In this document: in pieces, positions 1-11,850 of the stretch | Layout of the letters: the number at the start of each line of letters is the position of its first letter | How positions within the stretch are numbered: position 1 is the stretch's first letter | Origin: Erythroxylum novogranatense | Lineage: Eukaryota; Streptophyta; Magnoliopsida; Malpighiales; Erythroxylaceae | NCBI GenBank assembly: GCA_029891385.1 | Contig: CM057228.1 | Coordinates: forward strand, 29,330,214 to 29,394,213 | Direction of reading: 5' to 3' | DNA length: 64,000 bases | The notes under the pieces: model-generated | What the model saw: the letters and a program-made list of their open reading frames with translations, nothing else | What the model was told of the DNA's origin: nothing | The model's database searches: none | Position numbers and translations under genes: made by a program

Positions 1-274
1 TCAGCTGAGGGATGATCTGAGTTATGAGGAGCAGCCAGTGTAGATTTTGGATACCAAGGACACGGTTCAACTAGTCAAAGTCCTGTGGAGGAACCATTCG
101 GTAGAGGAGGCTACATGGGAGCCCTTGGAAGCTATGAAGGAAAAGTATCCGTATCTCTTTGATGATTCAGGTAATAATTTCGATGACGAAATTTCTTTTA
201 AGAGGAGGAGAAATGTTGGACCTCGAATTTTTTTTATGATGTCATATTGTGTTAATTATGTGTTTATGCCTTAG
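1..274 (+). pseudogene. Ty3/gypsy chromovirus polyprotein, C-terminal end with chromodomain
   Basis: The plus frame starting at base 2 encodes the end of a gypsy polyprotein. The segment LVKVLWRNHSVEEATWEP is the typical chromodomain-like tail that follows integrase in plant chromoviruses (Tekay/Del type) and helps direct insertion into chromatin. The rest of the element lies left of the window. A TAG at 41-43 interrupts the frame just before the conserved ILD segment, so this copy cannot make an intact polyprotein. The frame ends at 272-274, inside the adjoining LTR, which is usual for these elements. The family call rests on motifs seen by eye. Confidence 0.85.
199..213 (+). promoter_or_regulatory. 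Polypurine tract of the chromovirus
   Basis: A purine run, AAGAGGAGGAGAAA, directly precedes the TGTTGG start of the 3' LTR. This is the plus-strand priming site for reverse transcription and fixes the orientation of the element as plus. Confidence 0.75.
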
Positions 275-973
275 TTTGATTAAATTGAGAGGATTATTGG
301 ATAATTACGGTTTAATTGTGGTTAAGTGAGAATTAAAAGAGTAATATGTGTGAGGGCATTTTAGGAAGATTGCTTAAGTTGAATAGGTTAAAGCCTTGTT
401 AGGAAGGGCATAATGGTCTTTGACTTAGGCTTAAAGGAAAGAATTAGAAAGGAAGAAGAGAATAGAAGAAGAAAAGAAAAGAAGAAAGGAGTTGCCGTAG
501 GTGGAGGGAAGAAGAGGAGAGAAATAGGATTTGCGATCCAAGAGATTTTCCGACGGTTTGAAACAATTTCCAGGTAAGTTAGCTTCTTGTAATCTTATTT
601 CAGTAAGATTTAACCTTGGATTCGAGTTGGATGTGTGAGAATCGGTGGATTTAGGGTTTTAGGGCAAAAATGGTTAGATTTCTTTGGGTTGATGTTTCTG
701 TGCAGGTTTTAAGTTGTTAATGGGTTGGAAATGTAGTTTAGGACTTGATCTAAGGCTTAGATGTGTTGCATTTGTGTTTAGGAAAGGATTGAAGTGAGAA
801 AATGCTGAAAATTGGGTTTCGGAGTCGTTCTCCAGGCCCGTACGTCGCAACGTGCATATGAACACGTCGCAACGTGCGAGTTCGTTGCGACGAGCGACAA
901 TTAACTTCGTCGCGACGAGCGGGGAAGCGTTCGTCGCGACGTGCGAGTAGGATTGGTACGCCGCGGTGAGCCT

Positions 974-3783
974 TGTAGCACCCCACTCCCGCCAGGCCCA
1001 GACCCGATATCGATGGTGATATTCGAGTCCGCGCCCCGCGAGGGTGGCGTACTAGAGCACTCAAATCTGTTCAAAAATTCCGTAAAACAATTTCGTACTT
1101 TTTGAAAGCAAACGAGTGCGCAGAAATCATTAAACAATTTGGGCCCGCAATATGAAAACATTTTCGATCAAATACTATTTCGGTACTCACATTACAATTA
1201 TAACATTTATCAATTGGGCCCATTAAAACAACAGTACTAATCTGCAAAATGTGCAGAGTTACAAATTTACATACAAATCATAAAGACTCAAATGCAGACG
1301 TAAAACTGATCCCGATCTCAACTCTGACTCTCTTGCCATAATCATACTCACGTTTGTCTAACGGGGTACTCTTCAATTTCCTGTAAAATAAATGCAATGT
1401 TGGGTGAGTTTGCGAACTCAGCGAAAAACCATCATCGATGGTTCACTCAACTCATGCATATCGCAAGCAATTTACAATTTCAGTAAATTACACAATTAAT
1501 GTCACCATATGAGAATTATCAGGTTCTCATGCAATCACGGGACTCAGAACTTTGCAATTCAGTTATCAGCTATTCTTGTCCCATTTATTTCCATTCTTTT
1601 ATTCAGAGTTGTGACTGAGCGCTTAAACAGTAAACACGTCATAGGGGTAGGAGAGCCTTCTAGGTATGCACTACTTCTCACGTGTCAGTAGGGATAGGAG
1701 AGCCCTCCGGGTATGCACTAATCTCTTTCGATCTCATTACACAGTAATCGCGTCTTAGGAAGTAGGAGAGCCCTCTGGGTATGCACTACTTTCCACGCGT
1801 CTTAGGAATAGAAGAGCCCTCTGGGTATGCACTATTCTCATTTTCCAGTAGTCGAACTTGTAGCTCTCAGAGGCAGCTCTAGTCACAACCGTCATTAGTC
1901 AATCAATTATGGACTTCATGTATCACATGCAATTAGAACCAATTTCTCGGACACAGTCATATCAATTAATCATCCATATATGCCATACACATGTTCCATT
2001 TCGAATTAAACCAATCAATTTCAATTTTATGCACCATTAACACTTCTATAACAATTCCAAATAGATCCATCCTTAACTCCACATGGCATAAATGCATAAA
2101 ATGTAACACATACAAGTTGAGAAACCAACTAGGTTACTCACCTGTAACTTCCGAGCTACTGCCTGGAAGTCCCAGCAATATCCGTGGACTGACGATCCAA
2201 CGGTACCTCTATAACAATTTAAACAAATTCTCATCACTAGATGCTCAATCAAAGAAATTCGATAATGCACATGTCTTAATTTAAAGCTGTACGATGCATG
2301 TTCATGATTTTCCGGAGCCATAATCCAATTCCGCTATCCCTTCAACCAAAATTCACTATTTACTAGATCAATAGCATTCTCTTGGTTCAAATTCACTCAC
2401 TTAAGTCCCCAATTATACTCCAATTTGTCAAAACATAACTCTTAAGTTGCACTAGGAACTAAAATCGACTCTCTTTCGATAATTGTGATCCAGCTAATTA
2501 AAATTCGAACTCTTAATCTTTACCACAATTGTAGACCTCTCTCTTTAATTCATAACGAATCAAGAATCACCTTAATTGGAGGTCTACACTATAAAATATG
2601 CCCCAAAAATCAAATTGCTTCCATTCAGAATTTTGTCCCTCGTCGCGGCCAAGGATCTCTCGCCGCGGCATGGAAAGGGACGTTCGCCGCGGCGAACACT
2701 TCTCTTTCGCCTCGTCGCGATGCCTACGAACGACTCGTCGTGGCGTGAAACTTATTCACTCGCCGCGACGTCTCTTGTGGCTCGCCGCGGCGAGCACACA
2801 TTTTCTCGTCGCGGCGTGGCCTTTTTTCAGACGTTCGACGTGCGGCTACGTCTTCTTCCCCGATCGATTTCTCTGCCATTTTCACTCTTAAAACCAGCAT
2901 TAAACACACTCAACTACCCACATCTCTAGCATTTAAACTCATTAATAGAACAAACAACAATAATTATCAACATTAAAGCCATAAAACTTACCAAATCGAA
3001 GCTCGATTCTTAAACCCTAAAATCTCCGAAAATCTTTCAATCCTCTAACATCCACGGAGATCCTTCATAGCCAAGCCAAACATCAACATCTCTAAGGTTT
3101 CTAGCAGCTCTTCAACCACAAAGAAAGGGAAAACAAGCAAAATCTCCAAGGGGAGGGGAAAAAATCGAATCGTCGTAGGAAGAGGGAGGAGAAGAGGAAA
3201 AAGTCTATCTCCAATTTCAAAACCTAATGTATATATATAAGGGGTTAATTTAAACCTACATATTATAGTCCTCAAATTCATTTAATTTCAATCCCAAAAT
3301 TCCAATGGCTCATCACAATAATTCCTAAACTCACAAATCTAAATTTTCCAAGCCAATTGCCAAACAATTTCGGAACCGAAATCTAATCCATCAGTCTCTA
3401 AGACAATTTCTCGATCCGGACCCATAACACTAAAAATTCTGAAAAAATTCCTATAATTCCTCAAAATCATAAAACACACGATCCTATACTCCAATTTCAA
3501 ATTTCAACTCTCTAAAATTCAATTCTCACTCCAATTAACTATACAAGCCCAGTTATGCCATAATTCCCAATAAATCATATCTCACACAATTTTACAATTC
3601 AAAAACATAATCACAATCAAAATGTCGAAAAATCATGAATGCATGTCACTATGCATATGCATGTGCAACTAACTCATCCCTCTAAAACTAGAGGTCAATG
3701 AAAACTCAATGAATAAATGCAGCAACAGTCCTACCCATACCAATTTACCAAAATAAGCCTCACAACGGTAACGGGATACTACA
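974..3783 (-). mobile_element. Solo LTR of a related chromovirus, inserted antisense into the outer LTR
   Basis: The insertion begins TGTAGCACCCC and ends ATACTACA, with inverted ends TGTAG/CTACA. It is flanked by a perfect 5-bp target duplication AGCCT (969-973 and 3784-3788). It contains no gag or pol, so it is a solo LTR left by LTR-LTR recombination. Its order of blocks is the reverse of the surrounding LTR, which places it on the minus strand: the shared block reads AATTGGAGGTCTACA near 2574 on the plus strand. Short repeats containing AGAGCCCTCTGGGTATGCAC occur between 1650 and 1830. A close relative lies at 51056-53858. Confidence 0.85.
2636..2850. repeat. GC-rich short-palindrome array inside the solo LTR
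   Basis: About ten imperfect copies of a palindromic core (CGTCGCGGC, CGCCGCGGC, TTCGCCGCGGCGAAC, CGTCGCGACG) are packed into roughly 200 bp of otherwise AT-rich LTR. Equivalent arrays lie at 840-960 and 3790-3853 in the surrounding LTR and at 2715-equivalent positions (52718-52905) in the related LTR. The function is unknown. Confidence 0.7.
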
Positions 3784-5099
3784 AGCCTGGTCTTCGCTGC
3801 GGCGAGCTCGAGTCGTTCGCCGCGACGAGCGTACCTTCGCCGCGGCGAACCTCCAGTTTTCCAAGAGAGATGTTTTTGGGCATATCTTTTGGTGTAGATG
3901 TCCAATTGAGGTGATTTCAGATTCGTTGTGAACTAGAAATAGAGGGCTACAAGTTTTATGAAGAAGGGAAGTCGAATGTGTGCTTTATTTTGGATTTTCA
4001 AGCTTTTGAATATTTCTTTTGGATATTGATTGAATGAGAACTTGGGTTATTATAGGAAACCAAGCCGACCTGACCCAATCGCAAGAGGAAGGACACCAGT
4101 GAGTCGGATACTCGAGCGATATTAGGTGGGTAATATGTTTATGGTTATTGTGTGTATGCTTGCTTGCATTGTGTGACATTACTTGTGTTGAAATATTGAA
4201 CATGCATTGTGATTATGATTATGCATGACCTTGATAGGCCTTATGGCATTTTGTGAGAATGAAAAGAATGAAGATTTTGAAAGCTTTGATAAAATGCTTT
4301 GAGCATGAAACGAATGGTTATGTGCTTTGTTTGGGTGAGAGAGTAACGGATGGAGTCACGTGCACGTTGACATAAAGCCTTCTCCCGGATGCCTGCTTGA
4401 GGCAACGAGATCCTTGAGAAATCAAACTCGGATAGTTTACGGTATAAACTTCGGTTTATCCGGATCGTTTTACGGAACTCTCGAACCATTTGTGTGCATT
4501 CATGATTGATTTGATAGAAATGATGCATAATAATCGTTATGTTAAGAAACAGAAAATGCATGACATATGTTTATATGAATGTGAATCATTTGAGAAATTT
4601 TGACTTGCTATACTTGTACGCATATATGCTTGAATGTGTGGCTCGTTGCTAATGACTATAAACGTATATGCCACTGAGCTTCGCAGCTCACCCCATTACT
4701 CTCCCCTCCTCAGGTGCAGAACGAGACGATCGTTGATCTTGCAAGGCATCGGAAACTTCAAGCTAGTTAGGAGCTGTGTATTAAGTTAGTATTTTGGTTA
4801 GCCCGCCAGCATATCATCATGGAGCATACTCATATATTTTGGATTTAAATTTTATTTTGTATTATGCTATTTTGAGAATACACGTTTATTTTCCTTCGAG
4901 TTGTTAGGGCATGAGGCCCCTTGGTTTATGGGGTGTTTAATTCATAGATGGAATGTGTGCGCAAATGTATGAATATGTGTTTGTATCGAATTATGTATGA
5001 ATGTTGGGACCGGGTCCGACGTTTAGGGGTGCTCGTTTCCGGCGCAGCCCGAGGGGCCGCCTCGGGAATAAGGATCCGGGACCCGAGCCCAACAAATAA

Positions 5100-8000
5100 T
5101 GTTAAATGGGGTAGATGATCAACAATTATTATAGTGAATAGTATACACCGAAAGCTAAATTTCTTAAATAATAAGAAAAGATCTATAAGAACTCATGGAT
5201 TTAGTACTATCAAATCTTTGTTGTGAAAGTCTTCAACTCGTGGATTTCTATTCTTCCCACATCTTATAGAGGTAGGACTTGAAGACAATAAAAGGTAATG
5301 TTTTGTTGTACCTAGGAAGTTAGCTAAAAGCTACTCATTCACTTCATGGAAATCGTCCTCAACCTTTTTTAAGTTGCATAGATTTATCAATGTAATTACG
5401 ATACCCTTGGAAAAACTACTATTACAAAACACGTGTGAGATTGTTTCAACTTTGCTTTTGTATAGTAGGGAAATGTTCGACAAATTTAGGAATTATAATC
5501 TATTTATATTATTTACTATTTCTCTAATAACTAACCACATACAAAAGTAAGTTTTCAAAAGTAGACAATCATCCCAAATTACTTTATATTTGAACTCCCC
5601 CTATCTCACAGTTTATTCCTATATGATTGATTTATGTACTAGCTAAAACTTATATTGATCCAATGGTATTCATTATTCCTACTAGAATTGGGGCTATATG
5701 GAGGGAGGATTTATGAAAGTGCATTAAGGACTCCATACCATAGGTTGTCTCAAACCCATATCTTTACCTTTGCATCATTTGGAAGTGTATTCATTAAGGA
5801 ACTTTCTAGTTGGTTTTTGTATAATAGGCCAATAATATTATAATTATCATAGAAAATAGATGCATTCTTCTCATCCCCAATCTTGTATTCTATAAGTTCA
5901 TTTAGAAAAGTATCAACCTTAGTAGTTGTTTGATACACCAGGAAAAAGATGGTTATTTTAACTTCCTATAGAATTTTGCCCTTTAAAATGTAGGTATGTA
6001 ACAATTTAACCAAAAGGGCTTCCCTATCTCCTATTAGTCTCCAAAGTCTTTTCCACGAACACTTTAATAGACAAACGTAATATATTCAATAACCAGTCCA
6101 CCTTAAATAATAGGAGAAAGAATCTCACTCCAAACTACTTTAAAGTGATATCTCCCTTCTTTATCACAACCTATATGAATCTTTTGATAACCTTTTCAAT
6201 GGACTTAACTACTCCCTTGGCAAGGAAGAAGTGACATGATCAATATATATAAAAAGAGCTAATGACTAATTTTATCAATTGCAAACTTTCAACATTAGAT
6301 AACTTCCTATTACACCATATACCCAATCTCTTCTGGAATTTTTTTATTAGCAGGATGTATTCTAAATATTTTAATCTTCTGGTAGCTAGTGATAACCCCA
6401 AGTATATGGTCTAGAATTTCATAACTAATTGTATCATTGGCTTTACTGAAATCAATCTTGATATCACAATTCCTAAGGGCATTTTTTATAGAGTAACCTT
6501 TCATTAGTTCTTGACACAATAATATTATCCCTTATTTGTCTTCATTCCAAAAAATGCACATTGAGATTGTCAATGGTGTTTTACAATGCCTTTCTTAGTC
6601 TTTTAGCCAAGATTTTAGCTATGATCTTATAGATAAAATTGCAATAAGCTATAGGTCTAAATTCACTAAGGGAGATTAAGTTATCTAATTGAGTATGAGA
6701 CATAGGAAAGTCTTGTTGATTTCAGCTAACACCTTTAGAATTTCTTTTGTCACAAGGAACCTAATTTAAGGCCATACCTTAAAAAAAAAACCTAATTAGG
6801 TCGTCAGAATCTAGGGCCTTTTCAGGACTCATCTCATACACAACTTGTTCAATTTCCCAAAAGTTCATAAGGTTATTAGTTAACCGACTTTTTCATGTGA
6901 GAAATGATTGTTGATAAAAGGTCTATAAAGTTGGAAGGGAGGACTTACTAATTGTTGGAGTACAAAGAGATCCCTTAAAGTCTCTAAGGGCCTCATCTTT
7001 GAGCTCCTATTGAGAGGAGATTAGGATCCCCTTGCTATTCATTAAGGAACAAATCCTATTCCAATTCCTTTTTGCAAGAATTATTTTATGAAAAAACCTG
7101 GTGTTTTTATCCTCCTCTTATAGTCATTTAACTTTTAACATTTGTTTAAGAATAGAACAGTGATTCCCCTTGATAGTTAAGTAGATTCTTCTCAAGTTTT
7201 AGTTACTAGGGATCACCATATTTCTTATATACTTCTTTTTAACTTTTCTCAGTTTCTCCTTAGCCTGCTTAACGATTTGAAAGTATTGTTTCCCCTCAAA
7301 CTCTTAATCTTCTTCAATTCTTCTTTAACATTTGCCAACATTTTCATGCATACACAAGTTTTATGACCCCATATTAAGCATGTAATGCCCTTCTTAATGG
7401 CTTAGCTAAAATTATTGTCCTTTGTTAGGTAGTTATTGAATCGAAAAGGAGAACATATATTAGAAGCACGATATAGAAGTTGGATTACTATAGGTGTATG
7501 GTCTGAGATTGTGGTAAGGAGAAAGGATATTTAAGGAAAACTTGTCAACCATTCATTGTTAACTAATTCTTTATTTAGTTTCTTCATTATGTGCCACATA
7601 TCAACTTGCTTTTTACTTCAATTATAAAAAAAGACTTCATACTTAAAGATTTATCACTTCTAACTCTCCAATACATTCCCTAAGTTTGTTAATGAAGTTT
7701 CTCAGGTAATGGTTCTTACAGCTTCTGAGGCATTCATTGTGCAATTGAAGTCTCCTAATATCATCTAAGGGAGATTCACTTGTGAATGAATATTGTATAG
7801 ATCTCATCGTAATTCTCTCCTTTGGAACCTTAGATTAGAACTATACATAAGTGTAGCTGCAATTACTAAGTCTTCCAGTAAAAAATTAGCATAAATGTGA
7901 ATATACAAGTTGCTAGATTGATTACATCAACTTTGATTTTCCTTGAATCCATGACCAGAACTATACGACCATAATGCTGGTGATGGTGATTTCACACAAT

Positions 8001-8193
8001 GTCTTAATGGTCCATCACTAACTTAAGTTTTTGTAGCTTTTCACTACTAAGTTTTGTCTCTAAGATGCCTATTATACAAGGCTTATTATTCAAAAGGAAT
8101 TCCTTAAGTGATTAATGTTTTTTGGGACAATTGATGCCCTTAATATTCCAAGCAATCAGTGACGTGAGAAATTGATTCTCTTATCTGCTTTCA
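5100..8193 (-). pseudogene. Decayed LINE (L1-like) ORF2, 3' portion
   Basis: The minus strand shows ordered remnants of an L1-type ORF2. An endonuclease start reading AWNIKGINCPKK lies near 8150-8100. Reverse transcriptase remnants follow: YKIIAKILAKRL near 6640 and IKIDFSKANDTISYEILDHI near 6440. The pre-zinc-finger segment LIEYKIGDEKNASIFYDN lies near 5900. Stops and frameshifts are frequent throughout, so the copy is long dead. Its upstream part continues at 11624-11850 beyond the solo LTR. The 3' end is uncertain: recognisable similarity fades between about 5500 and 5100, and I saw no poly(A) tail or target duplication. Confidence 0.7.
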
Positions 8194-11100
8194 TGTTGGA
8201 ACCCCACCCTGATGAGACACGTGTCTGACATCCTACGTGACGTCTGGACGCGTAACCCACGAGGGAGGGATTCTTCACCACGAAAGAAAACATGTTTCCT
8301 AAATTTAACCTGCAAAAACATGAACCTTGTGCTTATAACCTTGCAGGGTCATTAGCTGTAACTTCACATTCGTGGCGAGCGCACACTAATTAACCACCAA
8401 AATTATAAGTTGACCTATTTATACAAAATGTAGCCTTAAGTCTCGAGTTTTTTTTAAAGCAAGAATCACTTCAAATGGAGTTAGACAACTCAAGATATGC
8501 TTAAAAAACCTAAAAGGGCTCATACTCCAAATGTGATCTCCTAACCGACCTCTCACTTATTTTAATTCAAACTCTCTCAAATCAACTCCAAATGGTACCA
8601 ATTTTTATAGAGAGAAATATATATATGTCCTAGGAATCTAATGGTCTAAGAATCACTTCAATTGGAGGCCAGATGGAAGAGTTATGCTTAAAAGAGTAAC
8701 CCATGTTTACAACCTAAATCAATTTGAACCTGTCTTGGCGCGATCATCATAACTTTCGATATAGAAATCCGATTGAGTTAGTTTTTGGACTATTAGAAAG
8801 AAGACATCTAGATCTACAACTCTCATGAAGACCACAAAATGAAATTAGGCCTCTAACAACTTCAAATTTCATCATCTTTCTCGTGGTTGTCCGTTAAACG
8901 GACATGTACGGGTGAAAGTGGCCCAAATGACCCGAGAATGTCCGTTAAACGGACATGGACTGGCCAAGGGGTGTTTTTGCACCCGAGGATGTCCATTAAA
9001 TGGACAGCCATGTCCGTTTAACAGAAATTGGGCTTTCCAAAGCCCCAATGCCTCTCCCAAGCCTCTCATCTTCCATCTAACTTCATAATCACTTGCATAC
9101 TTCTCAATTTCACTTACTCTAAAGCCTAAATACCTCATAATAATTCAAACACCAATCTCAACTCACCAAATTTTCAATTCTCAACTTAATTGATTCATCA
9201 TAACCACAAATTTATTACTTTCTCCATAGCTGTCACAACCAAAGGTCATAAGTAACATCCTCACTTGTAACACGCATATCTCTCCATTCCGACATCCAAG
9301 AATCACAAACTTTATATCATTGGAAAGATTAAAAGACAAGCTACATCTTTTATGAAGAATGTAAAACTCAACTCAGCCATTAAAAGAGGTAAAATTTCAC
9401 TCAAAGATACTACCTATATAAAGACCAATCAATCAGTGAAAATTACCATATGAACAGTAACTGAATGTTTTCCCAACCTCATAACTTCTTCATCCTAACT
9501 CCAAAGATGACAAATTTTATATCATTGGAAAGCCCTAAACATGTACTACAATTCCCAAGGGGACCTCCCAATCCAATGCAAACTCTAAGGAGGTCTAAAA
9601 CACAAATCAAGTTTCTGCCCATTTCAAGAAAAATTGGACAACACCTCCCCTAAAATTTGCTCTAGCCAAAAATTCCTTAAGCCACAACTCAAACTCCATT
9701 TCCTGCATAAAAATTCAATCTCCAATCTCCCACAACACATTCCAATCCAAATATATATCCAAATATAATTCAAATAGCAGCAACACACTCATATACATCT
9801 AATCATTCTCAAACTATCAACCAACACAAACTTATGTTTCCATCCATCCTCAAACCATAAAACAATACATTTGAAATCAATATACATAATATACATTAAA
9901 ACTCAAATATTTTGTATTTACATGAAAGATAAAAGTTGTTACAAAGCTTTAGAGGGCATTTTAGCCCGATTACATCCAAAATATCAAATAGCAAAATACA
10001 AAGCAAGTCAATTCTCCAAAATGCAATCTAAAGCTTTGTTTCCAAAAGATGACTTCCAAAAGCAAAAATGGGTGGGAGTATGCCTCAATCCTGGAGTGGA
10101 TACTCGTTGTCTCACTCGTTGCCTGTGGAGGGGAAAGGGGTGTGAGCTCGACGGCTCAGTGGGTAACAACTTAATAATTAAGAAATAAGCAAAAACATTC
10201 TTTATTCATTCAATTTCAAAGTCAAAAGCACATTGCTCGAAAACTTTCAATTTGTCAAAACTCCTTGCAAACTCATTACATCAAACCAATTACACATCAA
10301 AATCATATAAGCACAGAGAAAAATGGTTCGGGTGGGTCCGAAACGGAACATACTACACATTCTCACGAAACGGTCATGTGTAGTCGTGAACTTATGGGAG
10401 TCCATGAGGAGCTCCAATGCTACTAGCGGGCAGGCAGGAGAAACCTATGGTTAGAAAGGTGCACCTGACTCTTATAGGACCACCTCAAATCCAAAGAAAA
10501 CATGCATATCACATAATTCACATATAATCGCCCAAAATGACATTTTTTTTCTAAATCATATATTGAATCCTTTCCACTTGATAAACAATTTTGCAACCAT
10601 TTTCATAAGGCATTTACATACAAAAACATCTTATTCAAGTTTAAACCATCATAAGAGAAATTCATTCACAATTGAAAAGTCATAGGAAGAACATTAAGTG
10701 AAATTTTTTTCAAAACAATTAAGTAGCTTATTAACTCAATTATTAAAATATCATCCACCTTAATTCCTTTTAGCTTTGAGCTTGATCAAGTTGCCTTTCA
10801 TCTAGCTCCAATTACCTCACTTCACCTTAATCAAACACAAAAAATCCCATATGAATACGAGACATCAAAATTGGACATTCTAAGGAGATGAAAGCATGGA
10901 ATTTAACCTATCTAACTTTACCCATCAATTTCCTAAGCTATTCAAACCAAAACCCATCCATAAATTCAAAAGAATTCATATTTTCTTACCTTGGAGATGA
11001 AACCCACGAAAATCCCCTTTGGCTTCTAATGGAAGTTTAAACCCCTCTTCTTCCATTTACTTCTCTTTTCTAAAACAATATAAACTAAAGCCCTAACCTT

Positions 11101-11623
11101 TCTTCTTCTCTCTTCTTCTTCTTCTTCTTCTCCTTCTTCTTCTTTCCTCTTAGCCGAATTCTCCCTCTCTCTCTTGGTAAGTTTCGTAGGTCTCTTCAAA
11201 TGACTTAACAATTTGCTTCTTAACTTAAAAGCCTAAGCTCTCTCTCTCTCCCCCCCCCCCTTCAAAACTACGTAGTTTTAATAACTCCTTCTTACTTGCA
11301 ATTTGTTTTGCCTCTTCCCCTCATTAAACGACCACAAGCTTTACTTCTTTCCTTTTTTTTTTTTGTTTCTAATTTAACTCAAATGGACCAAAATAACCCT
11401 CCTTGAAAGCCTTAAACCCTAAAAACATAACTAAACTTCCTAAATTACCCCCAAGTCATCTTATTCTTCTAACAACATACTCCTATCTAATTTAAACTAA
11501 TCCCACCATTCAATTTTCATTTATTTAAGCACTATAAACCTCAAATTATTCTAATCCAAAGAAAATTATCAAACTAAACCTCAAAATAAAATAAACAAGC
11601 TTAATGTGAATCGGGGCCCAACA
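8194..11623 (-). mobile_element. Solo LTR (3.4 kb, chromovirus type) inserted in the LINE
   Basis: The insertion starts TGTTGGAACCCC at 8194 and ends GGGGCCCAACA at 11623, with inverted TGTTGG/CCAACA-type ends. A perfect 5-bp duplication TTTCA flanks it (8189-8193 and 11624-11628). There is no coding content. It runs on the minus strand: the segment near 10060-10160 (GAGCTCGACGGCTCAGTGGG) is the reverse of the CCACTGAGCTTCGCAGCTC segment at 4671-4689 of the first LTR. It also carries the shared block (AATCACTTCAATTGGAGGCC, near 8650) and a distinctive palindrome array at 8886-9026. CT-rich microsatellite sequence lies at 11100-11140 and 11240-11262. Confidence 0.85.
8886..9026. repeat. TGTCCGTTAAACGGACA palindrome array in the solo LTR
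   Basis: The palindrome TGTCCGTTAAACGGACAT occurs perfectly at about 8888 and 8939. Variant copies follow near 8989 (one arm TGTCCATTAAATGGACA) and 9010 (TGTCCGTTTAACAGA). It occupies the same place relative to the shared AATTGGAGG block as the GC-rich array of the 974-3783 LTR, but is unrelated in sequence. Confidence 0.75.
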
Positions 11624-11850
11624 TTTCACTTTGCTTTTCCCCCAAATTCTCTCATTAACTTGCTTAAACTCCTCACTACTTTTCGCTTTCCTAGCATTTG
11701 GACTCTTGTGCCATGGATTGTTTAAGTTTCTATCCTACTATTCACGTCTTGACCCTCTACGTCTCTCTAACTCATGCAATTTTGGATCAACCTCCACTAT
11801 CTTTTTATTAGTCTCATTAGTTATCCCATTTGGGCTGAAAATGGATATAA
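11624..11850 (-). pseudogene. LINE fragment, segment upstream of the endonuclease
   Basis: After the second TTTCA copy the minus-strand sequence reads QVNERIWGKSK-like codons. These join across the solo LTR to the segment just before the LINE endonuclease (8193 downward). This is the linker between the nucleic-acid-binding region and the endonuclease. The upstream limit was placed by eye where the coding-like texture gives way to AT-rich DNA. Confidence 0.45.

Larger units (their letters stand above)
214..5094 (+). repeat. 3' LTR of the chromovirus, split by a nested LTR
   Basis: The LTR starts TGTTGG at 214 and ends CCCAACA at 5094, so its ends are inverted repeats. Removing the nested insertion (974-3783 plus one target-site copy) leaves about 2.07 kb. 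The 5' part (214-973) follows the polypurine tract. The 3' part (3789-5094) holds a block near 3872-3935 (GGCATATCTTTTGGTGTAGA, then AATTGAGGTGATT) that recurs in the other LTRs of this window. A GC-rich palindromic stretch flanks the insertion point on both sides (840-973 and 3789-3853). The partner 5' LTR and the outer target-site copy are outside the window, so the element's age cannot be read here. Confidence 0.8.

Noticed and set aside
750..1161. Overlapping minus-strand frames of 86-104 codons
   Set aside because: They cross an LTR junction and the GC-rich palindrome patch; the Arg-rich peptides reflect CG-rich repeats.
1650..1830. Short spaced repeats (AGAGCCCTCTGGGTATGCAC) that could suggest a CRISPR-like array
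   Set aside because: The repeats are imperfect and unevenly spaced, lie within a plant LTR and recur at 51610-51760 in a related LTR. They are LTR-internal repeats.
2576..2929. Arg-rich frames of about 60-117 codons in several phases
   Set aside because: They are translations of the palindrome array in the solo LTR, open in more than one phase.
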